Positions 9,200 through 18,097 of a stretch of 34,244 nt of DNA are shown here, piece by piece (the stretch's first letter is position 1; each line of letters opens with the position of its first letter). The stretch is from the NCBI GenBank assembly GCA_002476495.1, contig DLKL01000051.1, forward strand, positions 81,887 through 116,130, in the 5' to 3' direction. Source of the stretch: Lachnospiraceae bacterium UBA7589 (GTDB taxonomy: Bacteria; Bacillota; Clostridia; Lachnospirales; Lachnospiraceae). The position numbers and the translations under genes were made by a program. Under the pieces are notes generated by a model. The model searched no databases. It was not told the DNA's origin and worked only from the letters and a program-made list of their open reading frames with translations.

Positions 9200-10663
9200 A
9201 TGAAAAGTGGCTTACTTAAAAGGAAAAGTGTAATTGCACTGGCTTTTTTCAATTTATCGATGTTTATCATTTTAGCAGGAATTCTCATATTATATTTCTC
9301 ACACAATCAGGATACATTATTAGAAAAGGATTTAGATGATATAGTACATCTTACGGATTCATCCTCAAATATAGCTACATCGTATGTTAAATGCCATAGA
9401 GAAAAACTAATTGACATAAGAAAGTATGCTGAAAAGAAAAATATGTCCTTATCTGAACTTAACGAATATATGAGCTGTTCTACATACAAAAATGTTGGTG
9501 AATATAAGCTCATAGATATGGACGGAAATATTCTTTTTTCAACAGGAGAGGGAAAATGGAATGAGGATATAGCAGCAAACGAAAATATTAGGATGGAATT
9601 AAAAAAAGAGGAAGAGGATATGCCCCTTGAGGTTAACTATCTTCCGGAGTTTGTTGTTGCATCTACAGGAGAAAAGGTAATCGGAGTTTATACAAAGTTT
9701 TACATAAAAGATGATTCAGGCAAAAATGTTACATGTATTCTTGCCAATGTTTATAGTGCTGATAATATTAATAAGCTTATGGATTTTCAGAAAAAATATG
9801 ATGACATGAGCTTCTCTATTATTGATGGCAATGGAAGATACATGGTAAATGGTGATAGCCGGGATGGGGATGACTTTTTTTTAAAGCTGTTGGAAATGAA
9901 CATTTTTTCTCCCTATATTGTAAATGATGATGTATCATACAATGTAAGTGGAAGCTTTTTCTATTATGATAAACAAGGTGACAGGGTAGTATTTTCATAT
10001 TCGCGCATTATTGGTACAGATTGGTTTGTTGTAAGCAGAATTAAAATGCATAATCTTTCTGCCGGAATTGAAGGTCTTAATATAACGCTTTTTGTTACGA
10101 TGATGTTAATATCACTAATTATTATTGATATAGCTTATATGTATAATATTAATGAAAAGCTGATTTATTCAATGGAAAATACAAAAATGCTTACATATGC
10201 GAGAAACCATGGCAGTGCATTGGAAGAGGATTACACAAATAGGCATGAAGATATTATTCCTGTAGCCAATGAATTTTTTGATATAAGAGCATATGTGATT
10301 GACAATGAATTTCCAAGTTGCGATAACGTTTCCAGATTGTTTGAGCGTATTGGTATTTACTGTGAGTGGGGGATGACAGGCAAGGAAAGCCTGAGAAGAA
10401 TCACAGATTGTGAAGCCGATAAGCCATTTAATATGTTTTTTATACAATGGGAATTGACAGATATGAAGGTTGCTGAGCTTGTTGACCAAATCAGGGAGAT
10501 TAAAGGACAGGATGTTACAATAATTATTCTTGCCGATGAGGAAGGTGAACAGCTTGAGGACTTTATTAAGAATAAGAATATTGCTTTCTTTGCCACAAAG
10601 CCATTATTTATGTCTGAATTGATGAAGATTCTTTATGATACGGTAGACACCGATATAAGCTAA
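9200..10663 (+). CDS. Membrane sensor with extracytoplasmic Cache-like domain and degenerate receiver domain
   Basis: The 487-residue protein has a transmembrane helix at about 10-33, a large extracytoplasmic domain (35-290) with Cache-like strands (YKLIDMDGNILFST, FSIIDGNGRYMVNG), a second helix at about 293-315, and a cytoplasmic linker. From 361 to 480 it has a receiver-like fold. This region resembles receivers of lachnospiraceal hybrid kinases (RAYVIDNE, FFIQWEL, IIILADE, ATKPLF). The normal phospho-acceptor Asp is Q416, the acidic pair is D368-N369, and the Ser/Thr is A445; only K467 is kept. There is no HisKA or ATPase domain. It therefore looks like a signal transducer working by binding rather than phosphorylation, or a hybrid kinase that lost its kinase core. 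A GGGGGGAT site precedes the ATG. Confidence 0.75.
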   Translation: MKSGLLKRKSVIALAFFNLSMFIILAGILILYFSHNQDTLLEKDLDDIVHLTDSSSNIATSYVKCHREKLIDIRKYAEKKNMSLSELNEYMSCSTYKNVGEYKLIDMDGNILFSTGEGKWNEDIAANENIRMELKKEEEDMPLEVNYLPEFVVASTGEKVIGVYTKFYIKDDSGKNVTCILANVYSADNINKLMDFQKKYDDMSFSIIDGNGRYMVNGDSRDGDDFFLKLLEMNIFSPYIVNDDVSYNVSGSFFYYDKQGDRVVFSYSRIIGTDWFVVSRIKMHNLSAGIEGLNITLFVTMMLISLIIIDIAYMYNINEKLIYSMENTKMLTYARNHGSALEEDYTNRHEDIIPVANEFFDIRAYVIDNEFPSCDNVSRLFERIGIYCEWGMTGKESLRRITDCEADKPFNMFFIQWELTDMKVAELVDQIREIKGQDVTIIILADEEGEQLEDFIKNKNIAFFATKPLFMSELMKILYDTVDTDIS

Positions 10664-10748
10664 ATATGTAATAAATAAAAGGAAAAAAGAAAGAATAACA
10701 TAGAAGCGTGTTTATATATGATAATAAAAATAATTGTAATGAATATTC

Positions 10749-10777
10749 TTGTACGATTATTGATTTTATGATAGAAT
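10749..10777 (+). promoter_or_regulatory. Promoter of the P-loop kinase / DUF1015 / glgB run
   Basis: TTGTAC (10749-10754) and TAGAAT (10772-10777) are separated by exactly 17 bases, and TGA just before the -10 gives an extended form. The first downstream gene starts at 10842. Confidence 0.6.
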
Positions 10778-10789
10778 AATGATAATTTG

Positions 10790-10804
10790 GTGAAAATTTT
10801 TCAC
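10790..10804. promoter_or_regulatory. Perfect 15-base palindrome at the presumed transcription start
   Basis: GTGAAAATTTTTCAC reads the same on both strands around its central base. It begins 12 bases after the -10 box, about +6 to +20 of the predicted transcript, where a repressor would block initiation. The regulator is unknown. Confidence 0.45.
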
Positions 10805-10841
10805 ATTATTTTTCGAATTATTTTTAGGAGGCATATATATT

Positions 10842-11408
10842 ATGAAAAAGCTTATATTAGTTACCTCACCACCTGCCTGTGGTAAGACATTTATTTCTAA
10901 GAAATTGGCAAAAGCACTTACAAATTGTGTTTATCTTGACAAGGATACATTAATTGTTCTTTCTAAGCAGATATTTAAGGTAGCGGGGGAGGAATATAAC
11001 CGTTCATCTGATTTCTTTCAGAGGGAAATAAGAGATTATGAATATTATGCGGTTTTGGATCTTGCCTTTGAGGCATTAGATTATAATGATACTGTACTTA
11101 TTAATGCACCTTTTACGGAGGAGATAAGAAATAACGAGTATCTTGATAATTTGAGAGCAAAGCTGAGGGAGAAGGATGCTGAGCTTTTTGTCGTATGGGT
11201 TCATGCTGATCCTGAGGTAGTTCATCAACGTATGATTAAGAGAGCATCCGACAGGGATGTGTGGAAGCTTGAACATTGGGATGAATATATTGCTACCCAG
11301 AATTTTAATCAGCCTGATAACATTCCGGAACTTTTTGTGTTTAACAATTCAACAGAGGAATCATACAAAAAATCCATTGATGAGGCGGTTAAGGCTATAA
11401 GAGGCTAA
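10842..11408 (+). CDS. P-loop NTPase, small-molecule kinase-like (substrate unknown)
   Basis: The 188-residue soluble protein begins with a phosphate-binding loop, VTSPPACGKTFISKKLA (residues 7-23, Walker A of the GxxxxGKT type with S9 in the first position). A possible Walker B/Asp region follows (VYLDKDTL), then a Arg/Lys-rich lid-like segment (HQRMIKRASDRDVWKL, about 128-143). This pattern fits the adenylate/shikimate-kinase-like or zeta-toxin/chloramphenicol-phosphotransferase-like side of the P-loop fold. I cannot name the substrate. Its start follows a perfect TAGGAGG site. The DUF1015 gene begins 24 bases downstream, so the two are probably co-transcribed. Confidence 0.8.
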   Translation: MKKLILVTSPPACGKTFISKKLAKALTNCVYLDKDTLIVLSKQIFKVAGEEYNRSSDFFQREIRDYEYYAVLDLAFEALDYNDTVLINAPFTEEIRNNEYLDNLRAKLREKDAELFVVWVHADPEVVHQRMIKRASDRDVWKLEHWDEYIATQNFNQPDNIPELFVFNNSTEESYKKSIDEAVKAIRG

Positions 11409-11432
11409 TCCGTATGACATAAGGAGAAAAAT

Positions 11433-12665
11433 ATGGCTATAGTAAAACCATTTTCAGCATATAGACCAAGAAAGGATATTGTAAGTCAGGTTGCTGCCCT
11501 GCCTTATGATGTATATAACAGGGAAGAAGCAAAAAAGGCAATAGAAGGTAAGCCACTGTCTTTTTTAAGAATTGACAGGGCTGAGACGTTTTTTGACTAT
11601 AATGTGGACATCTATGCTCCATGTGTATATGAAAAAGCCAGGGAATTGCTGGATGATATGATTGACCGGGGTGATTATATAAAAGACACCGGGGATATGT
11701 ATTATATTTATGAGCTGGTTATGGATGGACGAAGCCAGACAGGGATTGTTGCATGTGCATCTATTGATGACTACATAAACGGTATTATAAAAAAGCATGA
11801 AAACACACGTGAAGATAAGGAGATAGATCGTATTACCCATGTTGATACATGCAATGCCCAGACAGGACCTATTTTTCTTGCTTACAGGAATATTGAAGCT
11901 ATAGATGAAGCAGTTGAAAGAACTAAAAATAAGGAGCCGGAGTATTCGTTTATATCAGAAGATGGTATATGTCACAGAGTGTGGCTGATGGATGATCCTA
12001 AAGATATGGATATTGTGAGAGAATCTTTCATGAATTTGTCAGATATTTATATTGCAGACGGACATCACAGAGCTGCTTCAGCAGTTAAGGTAGGGATTAA
12101 GAGACGGAAGGAAAATCCGGATTACAGGGGAGATGAGGAGTTTAATTTCTTTTTGTCTGTCCTTTTTCCTCATAATCAGTTGAAAATTCTTCCTTATAAC
12201 AGAGTTATAAAGGATCTTAATGGATATACTAAGGAAAAATTTCTTTGTGAGGTAGGTAAGAATTTTGATATAGTTAAGACAGGTAAACGAGTTTTACCTG
12301 ACAAAAAGGGCATATTTGGTATGTATCTGGATGGTGACTGGTATAAGCTTACCGCACATATCGACATATTGGTTGATGACCCTGTGGAGGGGCTTGATGT
12401 GTCCATATTACAAAATAACATTCTTGATCCGCTACTTGGTATAAAGGATCCGAGAACGGACAAAAGAATAGATTTTGTGGGTGGAATAAGAGGATTAGAG
12501 GAATTGGAAAAAAGGGCGCAGAGTGATATGTGTCTTGCCTTTTCCATGTATCCTACCTCAATAGACCAGCTTTTTGATGTTGCAGATGCAAAATTGCTTA
12601 TGCCACCAAAATCAACCTGGTTTGAACCAAAATTGAGAAGTGGAATTTTTATACATAGATTATAA
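11433..12665 (+). CDS. DUF1015 family protein
   Basis: This 410-residue protein matches the DUF1015 family, whose biochemical role is not settled as far as I know. Hallmarks are the opening KPFSAYRPRKDIVSQVAALP, the KHENTR motif at 121-126, GPIFLAYR at 145-152 and the IADGHHRAASA block at 207-217, which looks like an active or metal site. In many Clostridia such genes lie beside serA and serC, and here they are only about 3.6 kb away, supporting a link to serine or phosphate-ester metabolism (inference). AAGGAG lies before the ATG. glgB follows after 17 bases. Confidence 0.88.
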   Translation: MAIVKPFSAYRPRKDIVSQVAALPYDVYNREEAKKAIEGKPLSFLRIDRAETFFDYNVDIYAPCVYEKARELLDDMIDRGDYIKDTGDMYYIYELVMDGRSQTGIVACASIDDYINGIIKKHENTREDKEIDRITHVDTCNAQTGPIFLAYRNIEAIDEAVERTKNKEPEYSFISEDGICHRVWLMDDPKDMDIVRESFMNLSDIYIADGHHRAASAVKVGIKRRKENPDYRGDEEFNFFLSVLFPHNQLKILPYNRVIKDLNGYTKEKFLCEVGKNFDIVKTGKRVLPDKKGIFGMYLDGDWYKLTAHIDILVDDPVEGLDVSILQNNILDPLLGIKDPRTDKRIDFVGGIRGLEELEKRAQSDMCLAFSMYPTSIDQLFDVADAKLLMPPKSTWFEPKLRSGIFIHRL

Positions 12666-12682
12666 AAGGGAGATAATTTAAG

Positions 12683-14893
12683 ATGTCCAGAAGAAAAGAA
12701 GTCTTTGCTATAAATTGGATGGAAGTTGATGCTCTTGTACAGGGTATTCATAATAATCCCCATCATATTCTTGGAATGCATCAATGTATAGATGACCTTT
12801 ATATTAATGCATATCTTCCCGGAGCCAGGGTGGTTACAGCAATTGATACAGCTACAAAGAAAAAATATACACTTGTTTCAGAAAGAGTACCGGGATTTTT
12901 TTCTGTTCTGATTAAGGATAAAAACCGGTTCGATTATAAGCTTAATGTTAAATTTGATAATGGTGAGGATATTACTTATATCGATCCATACATTTTCGAA
13001 CCTGTAATTGACCCTATAGACATAAGCCTTTTTAATGAGGGGGAACATTATAATATTTATGAAAAAATGGGAGCGCATCCTCTTACAGTAGATGGTATAG
13101 AGGGAGTTTTGTTCGCAGTCTGGGCTCCTAACGCAGAGAGGGTTTCCGTAGTCGGTAATTTCAATAATTGGGATGGCAGAAGACATCCTATGAGAAAACT
13201 TGATTATTCAGGAATATTTGAGCTTTTTGTTCCGGGAAAATTTCTTGGAGAAATATACAAATATGAAATCCGTTCTAAAAAGGGTAGTATATGTATGAAA
13301 AGTGATCCATATGGATTCAGCAGTGAGGTCAGACCTGCAAATGCATCAAGGATTGTAGATTTGTCGTACAACTGGAAGGATGTTAAATGGATCACAGCAA
13401 GGGAAAAACAAGATTATATTTCCCGGCCTGTTAATATTTATGAGGTGCATCTAGGTTCATGGAAAAGACCTGATGATGGAAGAGAATTTTATAATTACAG
13501 AGATATTGCCCATGAGCTTGCAGGATATCTTATAGATATGAATTACAATTATGTAGAACTTATGCCTGTTATGGAGCATCCTTATGATCCATCCTGGGGA
13601 TATCAGGTTACAGGCTATTATGCCCCTACCTCAAGATATGGTGACCCGGTAGATTTTATGTATTTTGTAGATTATCTCCACAGCAAAAATATAGGAGTCA
13701 TCATAGACTGGGTTCCTGCACATTTTCCAAAGGACGAGCATGGATTGGGCAGATTTGACGGAACATGCCTGTATGAGCATGAGGACCCTAAAAAGGGTGA
13801 GCATCCTCACTGGGGAACATATATTTTTAACTACGGAAGAAATGAAGTAAGAAATTTCCTTGTTGCCAATGCTTTGTATTGGGCAGAAAAGTATCATATA
13901 GATGGAATAAGAATGGATGCTGTTGCATCTATGCTTTATCTTGATTACGGACGTCAGGGTGGAGAATGGATACCTAATATTTATGGTGGCAATGAAAATC
14001 TTGAGGCTATAGAGTTCATAAAGGAAGTTAATCTTAAGATGCATGAGCTACATAAGGGTGTGCTTATGATTGCTGAAGAATCTACAGCATGGCCAATGAT
14101 GACCCATCCGGTCAAGGATGGGGGAATGGGCTTTGATTTCAAATGGAATATGGGCTGGATGAATGATTTCTTAAGATATATAAAGCTGGATCCGTTGTAT
14201 AGAAAATATCATCATAATGATCTTACATTCAGCATGGTATATGCATACAGTGAAAATTTTATTCTGGTTCTTTCACATGACGAGGTGGTACATGAAAAGG
14301 GCTCAATGATAACTAAAATGCCGGGAGGCTACGAGGATAAGTTTTCCAATCTCAGGGTTGCATATGGATATATGATGACTCATCCCGGAAAAAAATTACT
14401 TTTTATGGGTCAGGAGATAGCACAGTTTGCCGAATTTAATGAGGCAGGTCAGGTTGACTGGTCATTATTTGAGTTCGATGCACATGTGTATATGCAAGGA
14501 TATGTAAAAGCACTTAATTCCTTATATTTATCTGAGCCGGCCTTGTATGAGCTGGATAATTCCCAGGACGGCTTTGAGTGGATTAACAGTAATAATGCAA
14601 ATGCAAGCCTTTTGTCATTTGTCAGAAAAGGACAAAATGAGAAGGATAATCTGGTTGTAATATGTAATTTCACCCCTAATGAGCATAAGTCGTACAAGCT
14701 CGCTACTCCAACCGGAGGAAAATGGAAGGAAATTTTTTCGAGTGATAATCTGAAATATGGTGGAGAGGGAAGAAATAATAAGACAGCAAAACAGGCAAAG
14801 AAGGAAGCTGTGGACGGTTTTGAGCATAATATTCAGATTAATGTTCCCCCCCTGTCCATTACAGTATTTAAAAAAGTTATAGGAAGACAGTAG
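12683..14893 (+). CDS. glgB: 1,4-alpha-glucan branching enzyme
   Basis: GlgB cuts an alpha-1,4 chain and re-attaches it by an alpha-1,6 bond, making branches in glycogen. The 736-residue protein has an N-terminal module (1-110), a CBM48 module (about 125-230, FAVWAPNAERVSVVGNFNNWD) and the GH13 barrel. The GH13 catalytic residues are D412 in DGIRMDAVASMLY, E465 in IAEEST and D533 in LSHDEVVHEKGSM. The length and the GYQVTGYYAPTSRYG block are characteristic of GlgB rather than an amylase. The ATG follows AAAGGGAG. Other glycogen genes (glgC, glgD, glgA) are not in the window, so the gene is separated from its usual partners. Confidence 0.96.
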   Translation: MSRRKEVFAINWMEVDALVQGIHNNPHHILGMHQCIDDLYINAYLPGARVVTAIDTATKKKYTLVSERVPGFFSVLIKDKNRFDYKLNVKFDNGEDITYIDPYIFEPVIDPIDISLFNEGEHYNIYEKMGAHPLTVDGIEGVLFAVWAPNAERVSVVGNFNNWDGRRHPMRKLDYSGIFELFVPGKFLGEIYKYEIRSKKGSICMKSDPYGFSSEVRPANASRIVDLSYNWKDVKWITAREKQDYISRPVNIYEVHLGSWKRPDDGREFYNYRDIAHELAGYLIDMNYNYVELMPVMEHPYDPSWGYQVTGYYAPTSRYGDPVDFMYFVDYLHSKNIGVIIDWVPAHFPKDEHGLGRFDGTCLYEHEDPKKGEHPHWGTYIFNYGRNEVRNFLVANALYWAEKYHIDGIRMDAVASMLYLDYGRQGGEWIPNIYGGNENLEAIEFIKEVNLKMHELHKGVLMIAEESTAWPMMTHPVKDGGMGFDFKWNMGWMNDFLRYIKLDPLYRKYHHNDLTFSMVYAYSENFILVLSHDEVVHEKGSMITKMPGGYEDKFSNLRVAYGYMMTHPGKKLLFMGQEIAQFAEFNEAGQVDWSLFEFDAHVYMQGYVKALNSLYLSEPALYELDNSQDGFEWINSNNANASLLSFVRKGQNEKDNLVVICNFTPNEHKSYKLATPTGGKWKEIFSSDNLKYGGEGRNNKTAKQAKKEAVDGFEHNIQINVPPLSITVFKKVIGRQ

Positions 14894-14911
14894 CTGAAAG
14901 AGGCTATAATA

Positions 14912-14944
14912 AAACAAGGGGGATTTTTCCCCCTGTTGTCTTTT
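14912..14944 (+). terminator. Terminator between glgB and mscS, very close to the mscS start
   Basis: GGGGGA pairs with TCCCCC around a TTTT loop (14918-14933), extended by an AACA/TGTT-type lower stem, and is followed by GTCTTTT. The mscS ribosome site (AGGTG, 14950-14954) and ATG (14960) come immediately after. Confidence 0.8.
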
Positions 14945-14959
14945 AAATGAGGTGAAAAT

Positions 14960-15814
14960 ATGGATGTAGCAGTTGATTTGGATAAAAACAAGCTGGAACA
15001 GTATGGTGACCGGATTATTAACTGGATTGTTGACAAATGTTTTGATTTATTTATTGCTATAATTTTTATTGTTGTAGGTCTTAAGCTTTGTAAGCTTATT
15101 GTAAATCTGATAAAAAAATCCTTTAAACGTTCAGGAATGGAAAATAGTGTTGCCGGATTTCTGATATCTGTCATAAGAGGAGTCCTGTATGCAGTTGTAT
15201 TTATAATGGCAGCCTCCCTGTTGGGATTTCAGGTAACATCTCTGGTGGCTATCCTCGGAACAGCCAGTCTTTCTATAGGCCTTGCATTGCAAGGAAGCCT
15301 TGCGAATTTTGCGGGTGGAGTCCTTATTCTTATAATGAAGCCTTTTAAGGTTGGAGATTATATAATTGAGAACGATAAAAACTGTGAGGGCACAGTAGAA
15401 GCAATTGATATATTTTATACAAAGCTGGTAACTTATGATAACAAACATATAGTTATACCGAATGGTAATATAACAGCTAATTCTATTGTTAATGTAACAG
15501 CGGAAAAAATAAGAAGACTGGATATATATGTGGGAGTAGCATATGATTCAGATCTTGTTAAGGTAAAAAGAATACTTGGGAACATTGTGAAAGAATCAAA
15601 ATATTATGATAGTAGCAAAGATATAGATATATTTGTGGATTCATTGGAGGACAGCTCCGTTAAGATGGGGTTGAGATGCTTTGTTCACTCAACAGATTAT
15701 TGGAATGCAAAATGGGAAATAAATGAAAATATTGTATGTAAATTTCGTGAAGAGGGTATAGAAATACCATTTAATCAGATGGAAATCACTGTAAAAAATC
15801 AAACAGATATTTGA
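14960..15814 (+). CDS. mscS: Small-conductance mechanosensitive ion channel (MscS family)
   Basis: This membrane channel opens under membrane tension and releases solutes on osmotic downshock. It has 284 residues, close to E. coli MscS. There are hydrophobic segments at about residues 28-48 and 67-90, then the pore-lining helix with the Gly/Ala pattern ILGTASLSIGLALQGSLANF (95-114), followed by the family hallmark MKPFKVGDYI. The C-terminal half forms the usual beta and alpha/beta cytoplasmic vestibule. A GAGGTG site precedes the ATG. The gene has no clear promoter of its own; a terminator sits directly upstream, so its expression may depend on readthrough from glgB. Confidence 0.9.
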   Translation: MDVAVDLDKNKLEQYGDRIINWIVDKCFDLFIAIIFIVVGLKLCKLIVNLIKKSFKRSGMENSVAGFLISVIRGVLYAVVFIMAASLLGFQVTSLVAILGTASLSIGLALQGSLANFAGGVLILIMKPFKVGDYIIENDKNCEGTVEAIDIFYTKLVTYDNKHIVIPNGNITANSIVNVTAEKIRRLDIYVGVAYDSDLVKVKRILGNIVKESKYYDSSKDIDIFVDSLEDSSVKMGLRCFVHSTDYWNAKWEINENIVCKFREEGIEIPFNQMEITVKNQTDI

Positions 15815-15926
15815 GAATGGGAAGATGTAATATAAATATATATTTAGAAAATATTATATTTACAAAAAAGAAATCCGACGTATTCTAAATATATGGTATT
15901 TTATCTTGGAATGTGATATTATATTT

Positions 15927-15944
15927 TGTTGAGATTTTTCAACA
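15927..15944. promoter_or_regulatory. Inverted repeat upstream of cysK (candidate operator)
   Basis: TGTTGA and TCAACA are separated by GATTTT. The repeat lies about 5-10 bases after a TGA-TATTAT extended -10-like sequence near 15913-15921. No convincing -35 is visible. The 180-base gap between mscS and cysK holds no ORF and is otherwise very AT-rich. Confidence 0.35.
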
Positions 15945-15994
15945 TTGAAAACTTAACAATGTGAAGATTATTATTATTTGAAAGAGGCGAAAAT

Positions 15995-16900
15995 ATGTAT
16001 TATAGTAATGTTTTAGATTTAATCGGGAATACCCCTCTGTTATCCTTACAAAGCAGTACAGGATATAATATATTTGCAAAGGCTGAGTTTTTAAATCCCG
16101 GGGGCAGTATTAAGGACCGGATTGCGAAGAATATGATAGAGGTGGCAGAAGCACAGGGAAAGCTCAAAAAGGGCATGACAATTATTGAACCTACAAGTGG
16201 AAATACAGGTATAGGTCTTGCACTTTGCGGTGTACAAAAGGGATACGATGTAATCATTGTTATGCCAGAGAATATGAGTGAAGAAAGAAAGAAGATAATA
16301 AAAGCTCTTGGAGCAAAGCTTGTTCTTACCGAGCCTAAGCTGAGTATTGGCGGAGCTGTTGATAAGGCGGCGGAAATATGTAATTCTGACCCTGAAAAAT
16401 ACTATATGCCTCAGCAGTTTGTTAATCAGGCTAACCCGGATATTCATTATAGAACTACAGCAAGGGAACTTACTGAACAACTGGGCAGGAAAATTGACAT
16501 ATATGTGTCAGGTATCGGAAGCGGAGGGACACTTGGAGGCATAGCAAAGTATCTTCTTGAGCAAAATCCGGATACAAGGATTGTTGCTGTAGAGCCTAAA
16601 AATGTTTCAGCCCTGCTTGGACATGAACCCGGTCTTCATCAGATACAAGGTATTGGGGACGGCTTTATTCCTGAAATACTGGATACAAGTATAATAACAG
16701 ATATAGTTGAAGTAAGCGACCGGGATGCAATTGATACAGCCAGAAGTCTGGCAAGAAATCAGGGACTTCTTGTCGGAACATCCTCAGGGGCTAATGTATG
16801 GACTTGTATGCAGATGGCAAAAAAGTATGGCGAGGATAAGGTTATTGCAACTGTTTTAGCGGACAGAGTTGAGAGATACTTCAGTACATCACTTATATAA
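15995..16900 (+). CDS. cysK: Cysteine synthase (O-acetylserine sulfhydrylase)
   Basis: A PLP enzyme replacing the acetyl group of O-acetylserine with sulfide to give cysteine. The PLP lysine is K40 in NPGGSIKDR, the substrate loop is PTSGNTG (66-72) and the phosphate-binding loop is GSGGT (175-179). Its 301 residues match CysK/CysM and exclude the longer cystathionine beta-synthase with CBS domains. The C-terminal DRVERYFST replaces the common DSGERYLST, so the Ser near the PLP ring nitrogen is Arg, as in CysM-type enzymes. The CysK/CysM choice is therefore open. AGAGGCG precedes the ATG. Cysteine is also a zinc ligand, but a functional link to the metal genes downstream is only suggestive. 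Confidence 0.9.
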   Translation: MYYSNVLDLIGNTPLLSLQSSTGYNIFAKAEFLNPGGSIKDRIAKNMIEVAEAQGKLKKGMTIIEPTSGNTGIGLALCGVQKGYDVIIVMPENMSEERKKIIKALGAKLVLTEPKLSIGGAVDKAAEICNSDPEKYYMPQQFVNQANPDIHYRTTARELTEQLGRKIDIYVSGIGSGGTLGGIAKYLLEQNPDTRIVAVEPKNVSALLGHEPGLHQIQGIGDGFIPEILDTSIITDIVEVSDRDAIDTARSLARNQGLLVGTSSGANVWTCMQMAKKYGEDKVIATVLADRVERYFSTSLI

Positions 16901-16948
16901 AATTAATTTATAGAAATATTTTTTGAATTTGCTAGGAGGAAAGTAAAA

Positions 16949-18067
16949 ATGACAAAAATTGATATCTTATCAGGCTTTCTGGGAGCCGGAAAAACTACAT
17001 TGATTAAAAAGCTTATTAAAGAGGCATATGCGGGTGAAAAGCTTGTTCTTATTGAAAATGAGTTTGGCGAAATTGGGGTTGACGGTGGATTTTTAAAGGA
17101 CGCAGGCGTGGAAATAACTGAAATGAATTCCGGTTGTATCTGCTGTTCTCTTGTGGGAGATTTTGGCACAGCATTAAAAAAAGTTATTACTGATTATGCT
17201 CCTGACAGGGTTATAATTGAACCATCGGGTGTTGGAAAGCTTTCAGATGTAATAAAGGCTGTAACAGATGTAAAGGCACAGGCAGACGTAGATATAAATA
17301 GTGCAACTACAGTTGTTGATGTTACAAAATGTAAGATGTATATGAAAAATTTCGGAGAATTTTTCAACAATCAGATAGAAAGTGCCGGAACAATAGTATT
17401 AAGCCGTACTCAGAATACAAGTGAGGATAAGATTGTTGATACAGTAAAAATGTTAAGAGAACATAATAAAGCTGCTGCCATTATCACAACTCCATGGGAT
17501 GACATAGATGGAAAGACAATACTTGATGCTATGGAACATTCTAATACACTGGATACTATGATAGAGGAGATAGAGCATCACCACCATGATGATGAGGAGT
17601 GTGGACACCACCATCATGATGAGGAGTGTGGACATCACCATCATGAGGAGGAGTGTGAGCATCATCACCACCATGATGAGGAGTGTGAGCATCATCACCA
17701 TGATAATCACCACCATGATAATCACCATCATGAGCATGGAGAGGAATGCACCTGTGGATGTCATGACCATCATCACCATCATGCGGACGAAGTATTCACA
17801 AGCTGGGGGAAAGAGACAGCTGTAAAATATACAAAGGAGCAGATAGATAGTATTCTGAAGGAGTTATCAGGAGAAGGAGATAAGTATGGTATAATTTTAC
17901 GTGCAAAGGGAATTGTACAAAGTCCTGATAAAGAATGGCTTTACTATGACCTTGTCCCGGGTGAATATGAAATCAGAACCGGAAAACCGGATTATACCGG
18001 AAAGCTTTGTGTCATAGGAAGTAATTTAAATGAAAAAATGTTGGAAGAACTTTTTTGCATAAAATAA
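16949..18067 (+). CDS. G3E (CobW/YjiA-type) GTPase with long His-rich metal-binding insert
   Basis: A putative metallochaperone GTPase of 372 residues. Walker A is GFLGAGKTT (9-17) and the family metal site CxCC is C63-I-C65-C66 in MNSGCICCSL. The usual NKxD guanine-specificity motif is not clear; the position reads LSRTQ (151-155). Residues 210-278 hold about 34 His and 7 Cys in units like HHHHDEEC. The CobW C-terminal domain follows (about 280-372, GIILRAKGIVQ). Family members supply zinc, cobalt or other metals to client proteins; the His insert suggests a chelating or storage role (inference). A perfect AGGAGG precedes the ATG. It is 30 bases from a second G3E gene and upstream of znuCB-zur-znuA. 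Confidence 0.9.
   Translation: MTKIDILSGFLGAGKTTLIKKLIKEAYAGEKLVLIENEFGEIGVDGGFLKDAGVEITEMNSGCICCSLVGDFGTALKKVITDYAPDRVIIEPSGVGKLSDVIKAVTDVKAQADVDINSATTVVDVTKCKMYMKNFGEFFNNQIESAGTIVLSRTQNTSEDKIVDTVKMLREHNKAAAIITTPWDDIDGKTILDAMEHSNTLDTMIEEIEHHHHDDEECGHHHHDEECGHHHHEEECEHHHHHDEECEHHHHDNHHHDNHHHEHGEECTCGCHDHHHHHADEVFTSWGKETAVKYTKEQIDSILKELSGEGDKYGIILRAKGIVQSPDKEWLYYDLVPGEYEIRTGKPDYTGKLCVIGSNLNEKMLEELFCIK
17577..17786 (+). repeat. In-frame tandem repeat encoding the His/Cys-rich insert
   Basis: Four to five copies of a roughly 27-base unit of the type CACCATCATGATGAGGAGTG encode the HHHHDEEC motif. Shorter CACCATGATAAT units encode HHHDN. Such repeats change copy number easily, so insert length probably varies between strains. 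Confidence 0.8.
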
Positions 18068-18097
18068 TATCATTTCATACGGAAGGTTGAATTAAAA

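Noticed and set aside
15823..15870. AT-rich partial inverted repeat after mscS (TGTAATATAAATAT region)
   Set aside because: The arms have several mismatches and contain almost no G-C pairs, and there is no clean T run.
17453..17782. Met/Val-rich - strand reading frame opposite the His-rich region
   Set aside because: It is the complement of CAT/CAC His codons, a composition artefact, with no ribosome site.
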